Assembly (NCBI GenBank): GCA_011037195.1
Contig: JAAEAF010011011.1
Location: 24,026 to 88,025, forward strand
DNA from: Triatoma infestans
Lineage: Eukaryota > Arthropoda > Insecta > Hemiptera > Reduviidae
Direction of reading: 5' to 3'
DNA: 64,000 nt
The translations under genes and the position numbers were made by a program. Positions 22,470 through 32,555 of the stretch are shown here, piece by piece (position 1 is the first letter of the stretch; every line of letters begins with the position of its first letter). The notes beneath the pieces were generated by a model. The model was given only the letters and a program-made list of their open reading frames with translations. It made no database searches and had not been told where the DNA came from.

Positions 22470-23390
22470 AAAAAAAAAGGTGGTTTGAAACGCTCACACG
22501 ACTTGCCCTTACTGTAGTTTACAAAATTGTAACTGACAAAGTTTTATAGTCAGTTTGGCAAATTTAATGAAATTCTTCGGTGTTTGTATGGAGATAATCG
22601 CAAAAACTGAAACAAATTGTTCCGTAAAAAACACACTTCCGGTTTACTAATTTTTTTTTTTTTTTTTGAAACTCTGGAATGTTGGTAATCTATTTATTTC
22701 TAATTAATTTTTTTAGATGGTAGAATTGTATAATCAACTAAGATAGCACAAAAGCCCCTTAAATGACTTTAGTCGAAGAAATGTTTCAAATAAAAGTTGT
22801 AGCCCTTTATATGTGTAGTTCATATTCTAAGTTTAAAGAAAAACATTGGAGCTGTTCTAGAGAAAAATGGAAAATACTTTTCAATAAAAACTAACTAATT
22901 TCTCGTTATCCGATTTACTTCAAACACGGAATTTCAATAAACATATTTAATTCTCATTAATATTAATTAGATGACAGAATTGTGTAATAAATAGAAATAG
23001 CACTTTAGACGAAAACTTAACTCCACCACTCCCCCCAATATTAGCATTAAATGAATTTTCCTTGAATAATAAAAGTTGTAGCTCTCTGTATGTCTAGTTG
23101 ATATATAAAGTTTAAAGAAAATCGTTACAACTGTTTTTGTGAAAAGTACAAAAAAACTGTAATACAAAACAAAACAAAAATTTAGTAAAGTGGCACTTCC
23201 GGTTGAGGGAATTTTGACAGATAACTTACTGTAGGTTTCCATGGTGATACCTAAACGGAATATCAAGTTTGAACTTTCTACGATTTTTCGTTTTTGAGCT
23301 CAGGAGATGATGATAAAACGTGCTTTTCCCGAGGAAACAGGATGTCGAAAATTTGACAAGACTAGAATACTTCCTTAAAGAAAGTAAAAA
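22470..23390 (-). repeat. Rep-H copy, complete, two internal units
   Basis: 3' end at plus-strand GGTTTGAAACGCTCACACGA. Units at ~22620-22870 and ~22880-23160. 5' end ACTTCCTTAAAGAAAGT. It lies head to tail with the preceding copy. The 99-codon minus frame 22967-23266 is a product of the repeat. Confidence 0.85.
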
Positions 23391-24674
23391 AAAGAAAAAA
23401 AAAAAAGAGAAAATATTAGAGTAACGTGTTTACAATGTATAATAAATAAAAGTGTTTAATAGAAAAGACAAGGGTATTAAATATGCCATTGTAAAGTTAC
23501 TGGTTCAAATCTATAAATCATTTCTGTTAAAAGTATTTAGTAATGTTTTAAACTCTGATGAGTGTGTATATAGTTACAATTGGGTAGGATAAGCTTAGGT
23601 AATGTTACAAAGACAAAGAGACATTACGACGGGATACGCAGTAGTAGTTGACGCAGGCAGCTGGGAACCGGTCTTTAAAATGTGTGGACACTAGAGGAGC
23701 AGCAAGTTAGAGACGCTATATGATAGAACAGTGGTGGCTAGAAATTCTATAAAAAAAGAATGAAGGATAGAGATAAAGAATATTAGTTTTTATTTTTTAA
23801 GATGAAGTGTGGTGGATATGCTTCATCCAAAGCACGAATTAATAGGCCCCGTGGGTGGCGACAATGTACAGATACGAGAACGATCTGAACTCTGTCTATG
23901 TATATATGTATGTGTGTGTGTTTGTTTTTTTTTTTTGTTGTGTGTGTATGTCTGTGTGAAAACGAGCTTAGAGTATAAGTATACTAGTGTATTTAGCAGT
24001 GTGAGTGTGCAAGCGAGATAGATAGATGAGGCTGGGCAAAATACAAACCGAAAAGATAATTATATTGTTGGTCTGGGCTGGTTAACATGGAAGGAGGGTA
24101 AAATGATAGGGTAGCCGAGGTGCATAATGGCTTGGCCAGAGGGCCACACTGGGAGGGCCTAATTATTTTATCAAGCCTGTCTCAAGACCACATGTTAAGC
24201 AAACAAATCATAAATCTTAACTTCTACTCACCACCTTATATACATTGTCTTCTACCTCATCTTTTAGTATTTGTTTTTGTTTATTTTTTTTTTTTATTTT
24301 TTATTTCTTTCTTTCTTAGCTTTTAAGCTCCTCCTACATTTTCCTTTCTCTCTCTATAAAATACACACACACACACACACATACACGCACATATCCCCTT
24401 ACAACTATGAAGAAGCCTCTTGCGTTCTTACTTCAACTAACCTGGAGCCTCAAAGCCTAATTACCGACACCACTCCTAAAGCATCTTTACACGTTTACAC
24501 CCGTAACTATTTTTTTGTTATTTATTTTCTATTTTTATTTTTTTGTTTTAAAGAAAAGGGGACTTTAAGGCGCGTCTAGTTACTATTGTCTGTCACGAAC
24601 TTGTTAGCAATCGTCTTAATCTGTTTTCGGCTTGACTGATACTTAACTTTAACAAGATATATATATATATATAA
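23391..24674. other. unassigned; GT- and CA-rich tracts
   Basis: Unclassified sequence with (GT)-rich text at ~23905-23960, (CA)n at ~24363-24382 and (AT)n at ~24656-24674. Frames here are driven by low-complexity sequence. No element ends are recognised. Confidence 0.4.
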
Positions 24675-24940
24675 AATCTGATGTGAAATATTCACATTAC
24701 TTTCACTTACTTCAAATTAATACAATTTAATTAACAAATTATCTTTTTGCAATATATACAATGCATATCTGAAGTGACTTGTGTGGAGTGTTCTCTGTCA
24801 AAACCAACAAACCTTGTGTAGTTTAAATTTAAATTTAATTGATAGACACCCTGAAATCCTTCTAATACCAATTTCGGAAATCGTGTAGGTAAATATTATA
24901 AAGAAAAACTTTAGAGCTGCGTTCGAGAAAATTGAAAAAA
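24675..24940 (-). repeat. Rep-H copy, 3' part, old
   Basis: Plus-strand AATCTGATGTGAAATATTCACA gives the 3' end. The body is strongly diverged and runs into the next copy. Confidence 0.6.
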
Positions 24941-24944
24941 AAAA

Positions 24945-25925
24945 TCTGGTGTGAAACACTCACACAACTTTCTCTTTTACACCTGTTCTCAAAAAATTAT
25001 AATTAACAAATTTTTATAGTTAGTGTACCAAATTTAATGAAATTCGTCGAAAAGTGAAAACACTGTCCAGTAAAACTGTCCGGTTTACTAATTTCCTTGA
25101 AACTCGGAATTTGGGTCATATATTAATTTCTAGTTACTTCAATTTGGATGACAGAATTGTATAATCAACTGTGATAGCATTTTAAAGAAAAACATAACCC
25201 CCCTCCCCCAAAAGTCCCCTTAAATGAATTTATCAGGGGAAAAGTTTCAAATAAAAGTTGTAGCTCTTTATATGTATAGTTAACAACTCTGGTTTAAAGA
25301 AAATCGTTGGAGCCATTTTCGAGAAAATACCAGAAAACTGAAAATTATATTTCAGTAAAAACGCACTTCCGGTTATCTATTTTTTTTCAAACTCGGAATT
25401 TCAACAACATATTTAATTCTAATTAACATTATTTAGATGACAGAATTGTCTAATATACTGAAACAGCAGTTAAGATGAAAACCTAACCCCACCCCTCCCC
25501 CAGAAGTGCCCTTAAATGAATTTTCCTGGAGAAATGTTTCAAATAAAAGTTGTAGCTCTTTGTATGTGTAGTTGATATAACAAGTTTAAAGAAAATCTTC
25601 GGAGCCATTTTTGAGGAAATTGCAAAAACGTAAAAAAAACAACTAGTAAAGTGGTACTTCCGGTTGAGGAATATTGACACATAACGCACCGTCAGATCCC
25701 ATGGTGATACCTAAACGTAATATCAAGTTTGAACTTTCTACGATTTTTCGTTTTTGAGCTATGCTGTTCACATACATACACACACAACACACACACACAC
25801 ACCATTCGCTAAAAACCACTTTTTTAGACTCAGGGGACCTCAAAACGGATATTTCCGGTGAAAACTCGATATCGAAAATTTGACACGATTACAATACTTC
25901 CTCTTACTAGGAGTAAGAGAAAGTA
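24945..25925 (-). repeat. Rep-H copy, complete, best-preserved reference
   Basis: 981 bp. On the minus strand it begins ACTTTCTCTTACTCCTAGTA (a near-palindrome carrying the 5' subterminal repeat). The 5'-specific segment contains a (CA)n patch and GGTATCACCATGGGATC. Two internal units follow, with matching landmarks 288 bp apart (plus-strand AACTCGGAAT at 25101 and 25389). It ends AGAGAAAGTTGTGTGAGTG-TTTCACACCAGA and a T run. The 13-bp subterminal repeats oppose each other, and only the 3' one is followed by a GTGTGA/TCACAC hairpin. This is the arrangement described for helentron-associated elements (HINE/DINE-1). It has no frame of its own. Confidence 0.9.
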
Positions 25926-25929
25926 AAAA

Positions 25930-26175
25930 ACATTCAGTAAAGCGCAGTTCCGGTTGATGGATTTTTGCCAACAACCTTTGTGTCAATTCCTGGCTGTGGT
26001 AGCAATTAAAAAGGACGGAATATTAAGTTTAAGCTTGCTGCAAGTCTTTGTTTAATTTTTCCAAATTCAAAGGAACCTCAACTAATAATGTATTTCCAGT
26101 AAAAACTCAATTTTCAAAAAATTTAACACGATCCAAATTTGACTTCCACTCACTAGCTACTAAGAGAAAATAAAT
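25930..26175 (-). repeat. Rep-H copy, 5' segment only
   Basis: Plus-strand CAGTAAAGCGCAGTTCCGGT to CTACTAAGAGAAAATAAAT. Diverged, and arranged head to tail between two better copies. Confidence 0.7.
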
Positions 26176-26182
26176 AAAAAAA

Positions 26183-26540
26183 TCTGGTGTGAAACACTCA
26201 CACGACTATCTCTTTTTTTTGTTAATTCAATTATATATAGAATGAAGATTTTTTTTTTAAACTAAAAATATTATTCATTTGTCTTAACATAAATATAGAG
26301 GTGGTGGGGGGAGCAAGTATCTACCCAGGGAGGTAGTACAATGATTATAATATATAATTTAACAGCACCTAAAAATCAATTTTTCCTGTCACATGTTTCA
26401 CATACGATAATTTTATAACTAAGTAGTTAACATTCCAAGTTTACAAAGAAAATCTTTATAGTTCTTTTCGAAAAAATTTAAAAAAAAAAAAAAAAATTGA
26501 AAAACCAATACTCTCCAAAGTCGCAGTTGTGGAAGTCACA
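26183..26540 (-). repeat. Rep-H copy, 3' part
   Basis: TCTGGTGTGAAACACTCACA at 26183 starts the 3' end. The copy is lost at an (AAT)n run (26547-26570). Confidence 0.75.
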
Positions 26541-26811
26541 GTTTTTAATAATAATAATAATAATAATAGGGTGTTTATTCAATAAATAAAACTTATACAT
26601 GCACACAACAATATGTAAAACATAAAACAGGGACCCGATTCCGTTTGCAGAATTGTTCTATATAAATAAATCAATCTGCTCCCAAGTATAATATTAATAA
26701 CCCATTAAGTATTTATATTTATAAAATATAAATAAACACTGTAAATATTACGGCAAGGGAATAGCTAAGTGTCAGAGACATTTTCCGTGGTAGCCTGCTT
26801 CATTTTGTGGT

Positions 26812-26849
26812 CATCGACCGGTTTCGGGCGTTCGCCCATCTTCAGGATG
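26812..26849 (-). ncRNA. hammerhead ribozyme fold, left arm
   Basis: Exact inverted counterpart of the fold at 26980-27017, with all core bases present. If the element is transcribed as one RNA, this arm would instead pair with the other and form a long duplex. Confidence 0.7.
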
Positions 26850-26979
26850 CGTTTTTTAGACTGTGTGACAACACAGACTCGCACAGAGCTAACTTAGTTT
26901 CACACTAACTTAGTTAGGAGTTAGTGTGAAACTAAGTTAGCTCTGTGCGAGTCTGTGTTGTCACACTGTCTAAAAAACG

Positions 26980-27017
26980 CATCCTGAAGATGGGCGAACG
27001 CCCGAAACCGGTCGATG
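26980..27017 (+). ncRNA. type I hammerhead ribozyme fold, right arm
   Basis: Stem I CAUC/GAUG (4 pairs), core CUGAAGA, stem II GGGCG-AA-CGCCC with one extra U, GAA, a minimal loopless helix III ACC/GGU, cleavage after C27013. The tiny helix III is the form reported for hammerheads in Penelope-like elements, where dimers are thought to be active. Every conserved core position is met by eye. Confidence 0.75.
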
Positions 27018-27214
27018 ACCACAAAATGAAGCAGGCTACCACGGAAAATGTCTCTGATGCTTTCCAGCTCTGCGGAACCAACCACCACAACGAATAGCTA
27101 AGTGGTTAGCGTCTTGGACTCCCACGCGGAGGACCTGGGTTCGAGTCCACCTATGCTACCCTAAGATTTTTTTCTTCCTAAGAGCCTCTACAGCTCACTG
27201 TCCGATGATGGACA

Positions 27215-27385
27215 TTCTTCCCCCTACACCCTTTCCCATCACCGGTACACGGGGTTCTTTAAAGACCGTTGCCTATCCTTTCGGATATACCAGTCCCCCC
27301 TCCGTGCAAGCACAGAGTCGTTTTACAAAAGAAGAATGTCACCACCATGGAGGGGCTGTAATGCAAGGCCACCCCGTGGCAGAGG
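27215..27385. mobile_element. unidentified 171-bp insertion with 9-bp target duplication
   Basis: Interrupts SINE-T copy 2. TGATGGACA stands at 27206-27214 and again at 27386-27394. The insert has no clear TIR, no poly-A and no frame. GC content is higher than in its surroundings. The duplication could partly be coincidence because one copy is native SINE text. Confidence 0.6.
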
Positions 27386-27599
27386 TGATGGACAATGTTG
27401 TCTGTAATGAGAGAACACTGTCCGGAGGCGGGCAATGCACTGAGAAGGCTCCGAGCGCCAATGACCATAGATGTTGACGCGCCTTAAATTAAAAAAAAAT
27501 ATGTTACCTACTTACTAAAAAAATATTTAAGACTAAAAAAACAAAAACAGAACTTTTAATTGATATAATACTAGTAACTAAACTGCACCTCTATATAAG

Positions 27600-28205
27600 T
27601 TAATAATTAAAATATTTTATGAATGACCTGCTATGTACAGCAGCGAATATACAAAACTGATTTAATTTGACTTAATTCTTTCCATTTAAATAATCTATAA
27701 ACTCTGATTTTTGTAATCTACGTTTGCCGAAACTCTTCACTCTGAATTCGGCCAAAATTGGACAGATCGCAACTTAATAAAACACATTTTCGGGTTCTGC
27801 CAAATTACACAATGAACACAAATACTGATCCTCAGATCGGCCATCTCTAAAATTAAATCTAATACCTATACCCTTACTTTAAAAGTATTACCTGCTGATT
27901 AACAATAAACTATTACTATCTGCTATAATATTTACTTCCCACTTCAAATTCTAATTCCTTATATAAACTATGATAGACAAATTGATTGACTTTTATGTAC
28001 GTTTCTTTAAATCCAGTTTTAATGGCCTCTTAATATTCTGACAACAGAACCATCAGCAAATCCCACATTTTCACAATTATACTTTGTGCATGTATTTTCA
28101 AATGAATTGGACCAAAAAAGGTTTTCTAGATGTTACTTCCTGTGCTAGTATTTTCGTCAGTCTTGTAAATGGTGATGACAAAATTTTTGTAATATAATTA
28201 TGATG
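27600..28205 (-). pseudogene. LINE-B relative, C-terminal relic
   Basis: Minus strand from ~28200 down: LTKILAQEVTSRKPFW aligns with LPKIVALEVVGRGAIW of the element at 16248. Then KELEFEVGSKYYSR, a stop, RDGRSEDQYLCSLCNLAEP and ICPILAEFRVKSF, ending with IDYLNGKN. The knuckle CSLC is present, but a stop replaces the expected His position. There are many frameshifts. It is older than the 16248 copy; no target duplication was found. Confidence 0.75.
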
Positions 28206-28506
28206 TAGAGAATACGTATATATAAATATAGGGTAAGCACCTGTTTCCAAGTATATGATATAATCAGGAGTGTTTCTGGGAAAGGTAAATATTCACTTTA
28301 TAAAAAATGTGTATAACTTCTCTCAAATTGCTCAAAGCGCATGAGCATACCTGCGCCGCGTAACAGGTAACTGCTATGGAAACTGCATTAAAAACCTCTA
28401 GTTTATTCGAGACTGGCACACAATTATTTTTAAATAAATTATTAAATGTATAATTTATTCCAAACTTAGTTGCAAAGGCCCATTCTCGAATACTTATATT
28501 TATTTA
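28206..28506. other. unassigned
   Basis: Possibly more decayed LINE upstream of the relic. No motif is legible. Confidence 0.35.
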
Positions 28507-28746
28507 TGGGAATAGGTGAGTGGTTAGCGTACTGGACTTGGACGCGGAGGTCCCGGGTTCTAGTCCAGCTGTGCTTCCCTTAGATTTTTTTCTTCCTAGG
28601 AGCCTCTACAGCTCACTGTCAGGTGATGGACAGTGTTGTCTGTAACGAAAGAATACTGTCCGGAGGCCGGCAATGGACTGAGAAGGCTCCGGGCGCCAAT
28701 GACTATAGATGTTGACGTGCCTTAAATTAACACAAAAAAAAAAAAA
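28507..28746 (+). repeat. SINE-T copy 3, complete
   Basis: 240 bp with box A-like GTGAGTGGTTAGCG, box B-like GGTTCTAGTCC and the body GGAGCCTCTACAGCTCACTG, ending CCTTAAATTAACACAAAAAA. Target duplication ATATTTATTTA at 28496-28506 and 28747-28757. This is the clearest uninterrupted copy. Confidence 0.9.
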
Positions 28747-28834
28747 ATATTTATTTACCACCTTTATCCTTTTTCCCCATCATAAAACCAGTGCTCATTA
28801 TGTGCCAAATCTGGATAAGCATTTATATTATGCA

Positions 28835-29060
28835 GATAGTATACAAAGTTTAAAGAAAATCGTTGGAACCGTTTTCAAGAAAATCGCCAATAACTGGAAA
28901 AAAAAATTACCATAAAATTCGTACTGCCCGAAACTTTCGTGTCAGATGTGGTGATTTTGACTTAGAGGAGTTTAAGGTTCGGCGAATTCTCGTGTTTGAG
29001 ATATTTTGTCCACATATACACACACATACATACACACACACACACACTTCACACTTTCAA
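28835..29060 (-). repeat. Rep-H copy, 5' segment and part of a unit
   Basis: AAGAAAATCGTTGGAACCGT, then a diverged 5' segment with a (CA)n patch at ~29016-29048. The 5' terminus is not recognisable. Confidence 0.65.
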
Positions 29061-29224
29061 GTCTATCACTTTTATTACTGAAACATTTACGAAAAAAATC
29101 TATAATCTAAAATCTAAAACCTGAATGCTGGTATTTTCGGAGAATGGTGAAGGTTAGACTTCCGAGAGTCAATTTCAGTATATTGTAAACTAAAGCGATT
29201 GAAGTAAATCAATTGACTGAAAGA

Positions 29225-29660
29225 GTGACTTTACTGAATAGTATTACTTTCTCTTACTACCCTAGTATTACTCTCTCTTACTACTCTAGTATTACTCTCT
29301 CTTACTACCCTAGTATTACTCTCTCTTACTACGCTAGTAAGAGCAAGTACTACGATTATGTTAAATTAAACAAAATTGAGTATTCACCAGAAATACATGT
29401 TTTGAGATCCTTCGATACGAAAAAAAATGTTGTTTTTTTGCGAATGATCTGTATGTGTGTTATCTCAACAAAAAAAAATCATTGGAAACTCAAACTTGAT
29501 ATTTCGTTTAGTAACCTACCACCGCATCAGACAGGAGCGAAAGTTTCGAACAAAATTCATCAACCAGAAATGTGACTTTATTAAATGATTTTTTTTTTTA
29601 GTTTCGCTTATCGTGATTTTCTCCAAAACAACAACTTAAACTTCATATGCTATCCACACA
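29225..29660 (+). repeat. Rep-H copy, 5' part, with amplified terminus
   Basis: Follows a 24-bp tandem array (29242-29337) with TAAGAGCAAGTACTACGATT, AAACTTGATATTTCGTTTAG and CATCAACCAGAAATG. It breaks off at 29660 where LINE-A copy 3 entered, and resumes at 30883. Confidence 0.75.
29242..29337 (+). repeat. 4 x 24-bp tandem array of the Rep-H 5' terminus
   Basis: Units start at 29242, 29266, 29290 and 29314, each TATTACTCTCTCTTACTACC + CTAG with one to three changes. Each unit contains the subterminal repeat (CTCTTACT) that other Rep-H copies have once. Confidence 0.9.
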
Positions 29661-30882
29661 TCGACCGCATCTATGCAGACTTTGTTGGGAATTCCACCTC
29701 TTTTTGTGGAGGTGAAAAACCAGGCAATGAAAGTCTGTTACAGAATTAAACAGGCAGGTTTTTGGCAGGGTAAGCATATGGTCATTCTACCATTTATCGC
29801 GAGATGCTTTTAAGGGTTCCCATTACAGGTTTCCCTTCTGATAGGTTATTGAAGACTTTTGTTTTTGATCACTCCTACAGAGTTAGTTTACCTTCTAGGG
29901 AAGATTGGTTAAGCTTGGGCCCGTCTGGTGTGATTCCTGAGAATTATCTCCGGTGCTACACGGACGGTTCCAGAATGGATGGTAAGTCTGGGGCTGCTGT
30001 CTATTTTGAGACGGGAGACCTTTTGGTGGTGCCTCTTGGTGAGTGGGCCACCGTTTTCCAGGCTGAGGTATTTGCAATACTTTGTTGTATTTTGGATGAG
30101 AGAATACGTAATACTAACTTAAAGGATGTTTGCTCGGACAGCCAAGCTGCGTTGAAGGCGCTCAGTTCATGTGTCTTCACTTCCAGATTGGTATTAGAAT
30201 GTTCTAAAAGACTGGAAGAGCTTTCTTCTTTGAAGGCTGTACTTCTAGTCTGGGTACCAGCTCACGTGGGAATTTTTGGGAATGAAGAGGTGGATAGGTT
30301 TGCCAAATTGGGAGCCTCTCTCCCTTTCATTGGTCCCGAGCCGCTGTTGGTGTATCTCTGGCACATGTCTGTCAGGCTTCCAGACATGGATGACCAAAGC
30401 ACTCATCCTTATGGATGAGTGCAGCGGGTTGTCGGCAGTCTAAAATGCTCATTGGGGGTCCGGACCGAGCTTTGAGTGGGGGGGGTCCTGTGTCTTTCAC
30501 GGACCTCTCTCAGTCAACTGGTTGGCTTCCTCACTGGGCATTGTGGCTTAAGGAGACATCTCTATACAATGTGACTCATGCCTGACCCGTTTTGTAGAGT
30601 TTGTGAGACGAAGGAGGAAACACCCATGCATTTAATGACGGATTGTTTGGGCTGTGAGGAGACTAGGTTTAGGATCTTTGGCCGGAATAGGATATCGATA
30701 GAAAATCATAAGCTATGTCCTTTTAAAGTCCTGGTCCAATTTGTTCGGATTTTGGTAAAACTTGGGTAAAACCCGGGCCTGGACCTCTGTTCCAGACCCG
30801 GTAGTTGTTATTTTTTTGGGGTAGCTATATGGGCCCAGGGAGGCTTTGGATAGTGTAGAGTTTCTTAAATAATAATAATAAT
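29661..30882 (+). pseudogene. LINE-A copy 3: RNase H to 3' end
   Basis: This is the longest copy of the family. It starts in the post-RT region (LLGIPPLFVEVKNQAMKVCY, ~29680-29750). A frameshift near 29805 leads into a 204-codon frame (29804-30418) with an RNase H domain: CYTDGSRMDGKSGAAVYF, FQAEVFAI, CSDSQAALKAL and WVPAHVGIFGNEEVDRFA. The order Asp, Glu, Asp, Asp/His is kept. The frame then breaks; GFLTGHCGLRRHL and CRVCETKEETPMHLMTDC (frame 30578-30769) give the C-terminal knuckle. The 3' UTR and (AAT)n tail end at 30882. RT and endonuclease are absent (5' truncation). It is inserted in Rep-H with an imperfect duplication around CTATCCACACA/CTACCCACATA. Confidence 0.85.
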
Positions 30883-31260
30883 CTACCCACATAAGTGCCT
30901 ATCACTTTTATCTGAAACAATTTTTTCCAGGGAAAATTGATTTTTTGCGGGGTTCTGGGGGGAACGGTAGCGTTATGCTTTCCTCTAAAGTACCATTACA
31001 CTATAATAATTATGGTTTTTACTACCTAGATAATATTAATACACACTAGAAACATAGCGAGAATTCCTAATTTGAAGAAAATCGGTTTATGGAACTGCGA
31101 TTTTACAGAGTAGGTTTCTGAGTTTTTTGGTAGTTTTTCGAAAATTGCTGCTTCAAACTTGGAATACTCACTGCACAAATAAAAATAAAAAACAATTACT
31201 CTTTAATTTGAAACATTTTATCCGAAAAAATTGATTTTAGAGAGGGGTTTTCAGGGGTTT
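30883..31260 (+). repeat. Rep-H copy, 3' part after LINE-A
   Basis: CCTATCACTTTTATCTGAAAC through GGGGGGAACGGTAG to a second partial unit at ~31130-31250. The 3' hairpin is absent. Confidence 0.65.
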
Positions 31261-31399
31261 ATCAGTTAGGTTTAAATTTAAACTTTACCAGCTTTATTGG
31301 TTTTGACAAGAGGCTGGCTCCTAAACAAGTCCGTTGAAATATAGATTGGAATATATGTTCTTTATACGGTTTGAGTTTACGTTCTTAATAGCCATCACA

Positions 31400-31505
31400 A
31401 CTATAGGTTTGGGGGCGATTCAATGATTTTCTTTAATACATCGTATACTGTACTGTGTCTACACACATAAACACCTATCACTTTTATTTGAAACATTTTT
31501 AGACA
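31400..31505 (+). repeat. Rep-H fragment
   Basis: Single block CAATGATTTTCTTTAATACA to TTTATTTGAAACATTTTT. Confidence 0.55.
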
Positions 31506-32318
31506 CGATAGAATTATTATCTTTTTGCACTTTTAAGGAAAGTAAAAATTAGTTTTCCATTGAAGAACAATTATCAGTAAATTATTGAAAAGATTGATGG
31601 ACGATAGAAGCAGGTATACCATTAATTATACAAACACTTCCAACCGAATGGGGTAAAAATAATTAGAGAAATGGGTTCGTTCGCAGTGCGCAGACCCAAG
31701 AACAGCTAGCTCTAGATAGTTGTATTTTGTTGGACGACGCCAATTAAGGTAAAGGAGAACTCCACAACTATCGCCTCTAACCTCCTAAAAACATTGAATT
31801 ATTAAATAATCCACATCTGTTTTACTGGCCCTCAATACCACATCTATCTTATAAATAAATTTATTAAACTATACTGAAAAAAAGTCAATATTTTTTTTTT
31901 CTCACACCCAATTCACAGCTAATATTCCCAATCAATTTGCATTTACCAAACTTTACTTTTTATCAGAATTAATGATATGTTTGCTTTTAGTAAATAAAAC
32001 TGAGGGTATAAATTAATAATAACAAACAAAAAAACAAAAAATTAAGTGGATTAAATACAGTTCTTTAATTCTGTGCTAATTAGCATTTTTTTTTTTTTGT
32101 TTTGGTGAAAGGTGCTATGTTTAATTTATGTATCAACATAGTGTCATTAAAATTATTGAACAAATAAGAAAGAAGAAAGGGGGGGAGAATATGTTTAATT
32201 AAAATGAGAAGTGTGGACTAACACCAGTTTGGAATTAAACCAGTATTTTTCATTTAAAACATTAGAAATAAAACAGTTACGCTATTACGAGGAGATATGT
32301 TGATTTTGGATACACACT
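31506..32318. other. unassigned flank of the full-length LINE
   Basis: No element recognised. Confidence 0.4.
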
Positions 32319-32555
32319 ATATAGTTACAATATTGAGTTTGGTCTGTGACCTAGTACAGTGCAGACGTGTCTGTGTTAGCTCTGTTTTAAACGTAAAATT
32401 TAGAAGTTTTTCTTACAGTTTGAAATGCTACTTTTTCAGTAACTATTAATTAATTTACAATCTATTGAATTCTCATAAAAAATTTTCTTTTCTTTAAACG
32501 AAAAATTATTGTTGTGTGTGTTAAAAACGTGAAATTTAAAGTGCTATTTTAGAAT

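Larger units (their letters stand above)
26771..27091. mobile_element. PLE-IR copy 2: inverted-repeat element with a hammerhead in each arm
   Basis: 321 bp, almost perfectly palindromic around ~26931, inserted in SINE-T copy 2 with a 12-bp duplication GAATAGCTAAGT (26759-26770 and 27092-27103). Each arm carries the same hammerhead, on opposite strands. The right arm has a ~36-nt extension (CTCTGCGGAACCAACCACC) that the left arm lacks; the left stops at GTCAGAGAC. Inverted terminal repeats with a short one-sided extension, hammerhead motifs and variable target duplications recall Penelope-like element terminal repeats (pLTRs). There is no frame for RT or endonuclease, so it is non-autonomous. 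Confidence 0.85.
26753..27497 (+). repeat. SINE-T copy 2, interrupted twice
   Basis: The SINE 5' end GGGAATAGCTAAGT (26757-26770) is separated from the rest by a PLE-IR element. It resumes at 27092 with box A-like TAGCTAAGTGGTTAGCG and box B GGTTCGAGTCC. The body is interrupted again by a 171-bp insertion (27215-27385) and ends in GCGCCTTAAATTAAAAAAAA. Without the insertions the SINE is ~240 bp. The tRNA-like head would supply an internal Pol III promoter. Confidence 0.9.

Noticed and set aside
22967..23266. Recurring minus-strand frames with similar peptides (also 25483-25689, 37772-38200, 39497-39790)
   Set aside because: They recur only because Rep-H recurs; frames shift and stop between copies and cross poly-A/T tracts, so they are not a conserved protein.
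27092..27165. tRNA gene with box A and box B
   Set aside because: The tRNA-like head continues into the SINE body and has the same form in several dispersed copies; it is a SINE, not a tRNA gene.
29242..29337. CRISPR-like direct repeats
   Set aside because: Units are directly adjacent without spacers, in a eukaryotic TE context.
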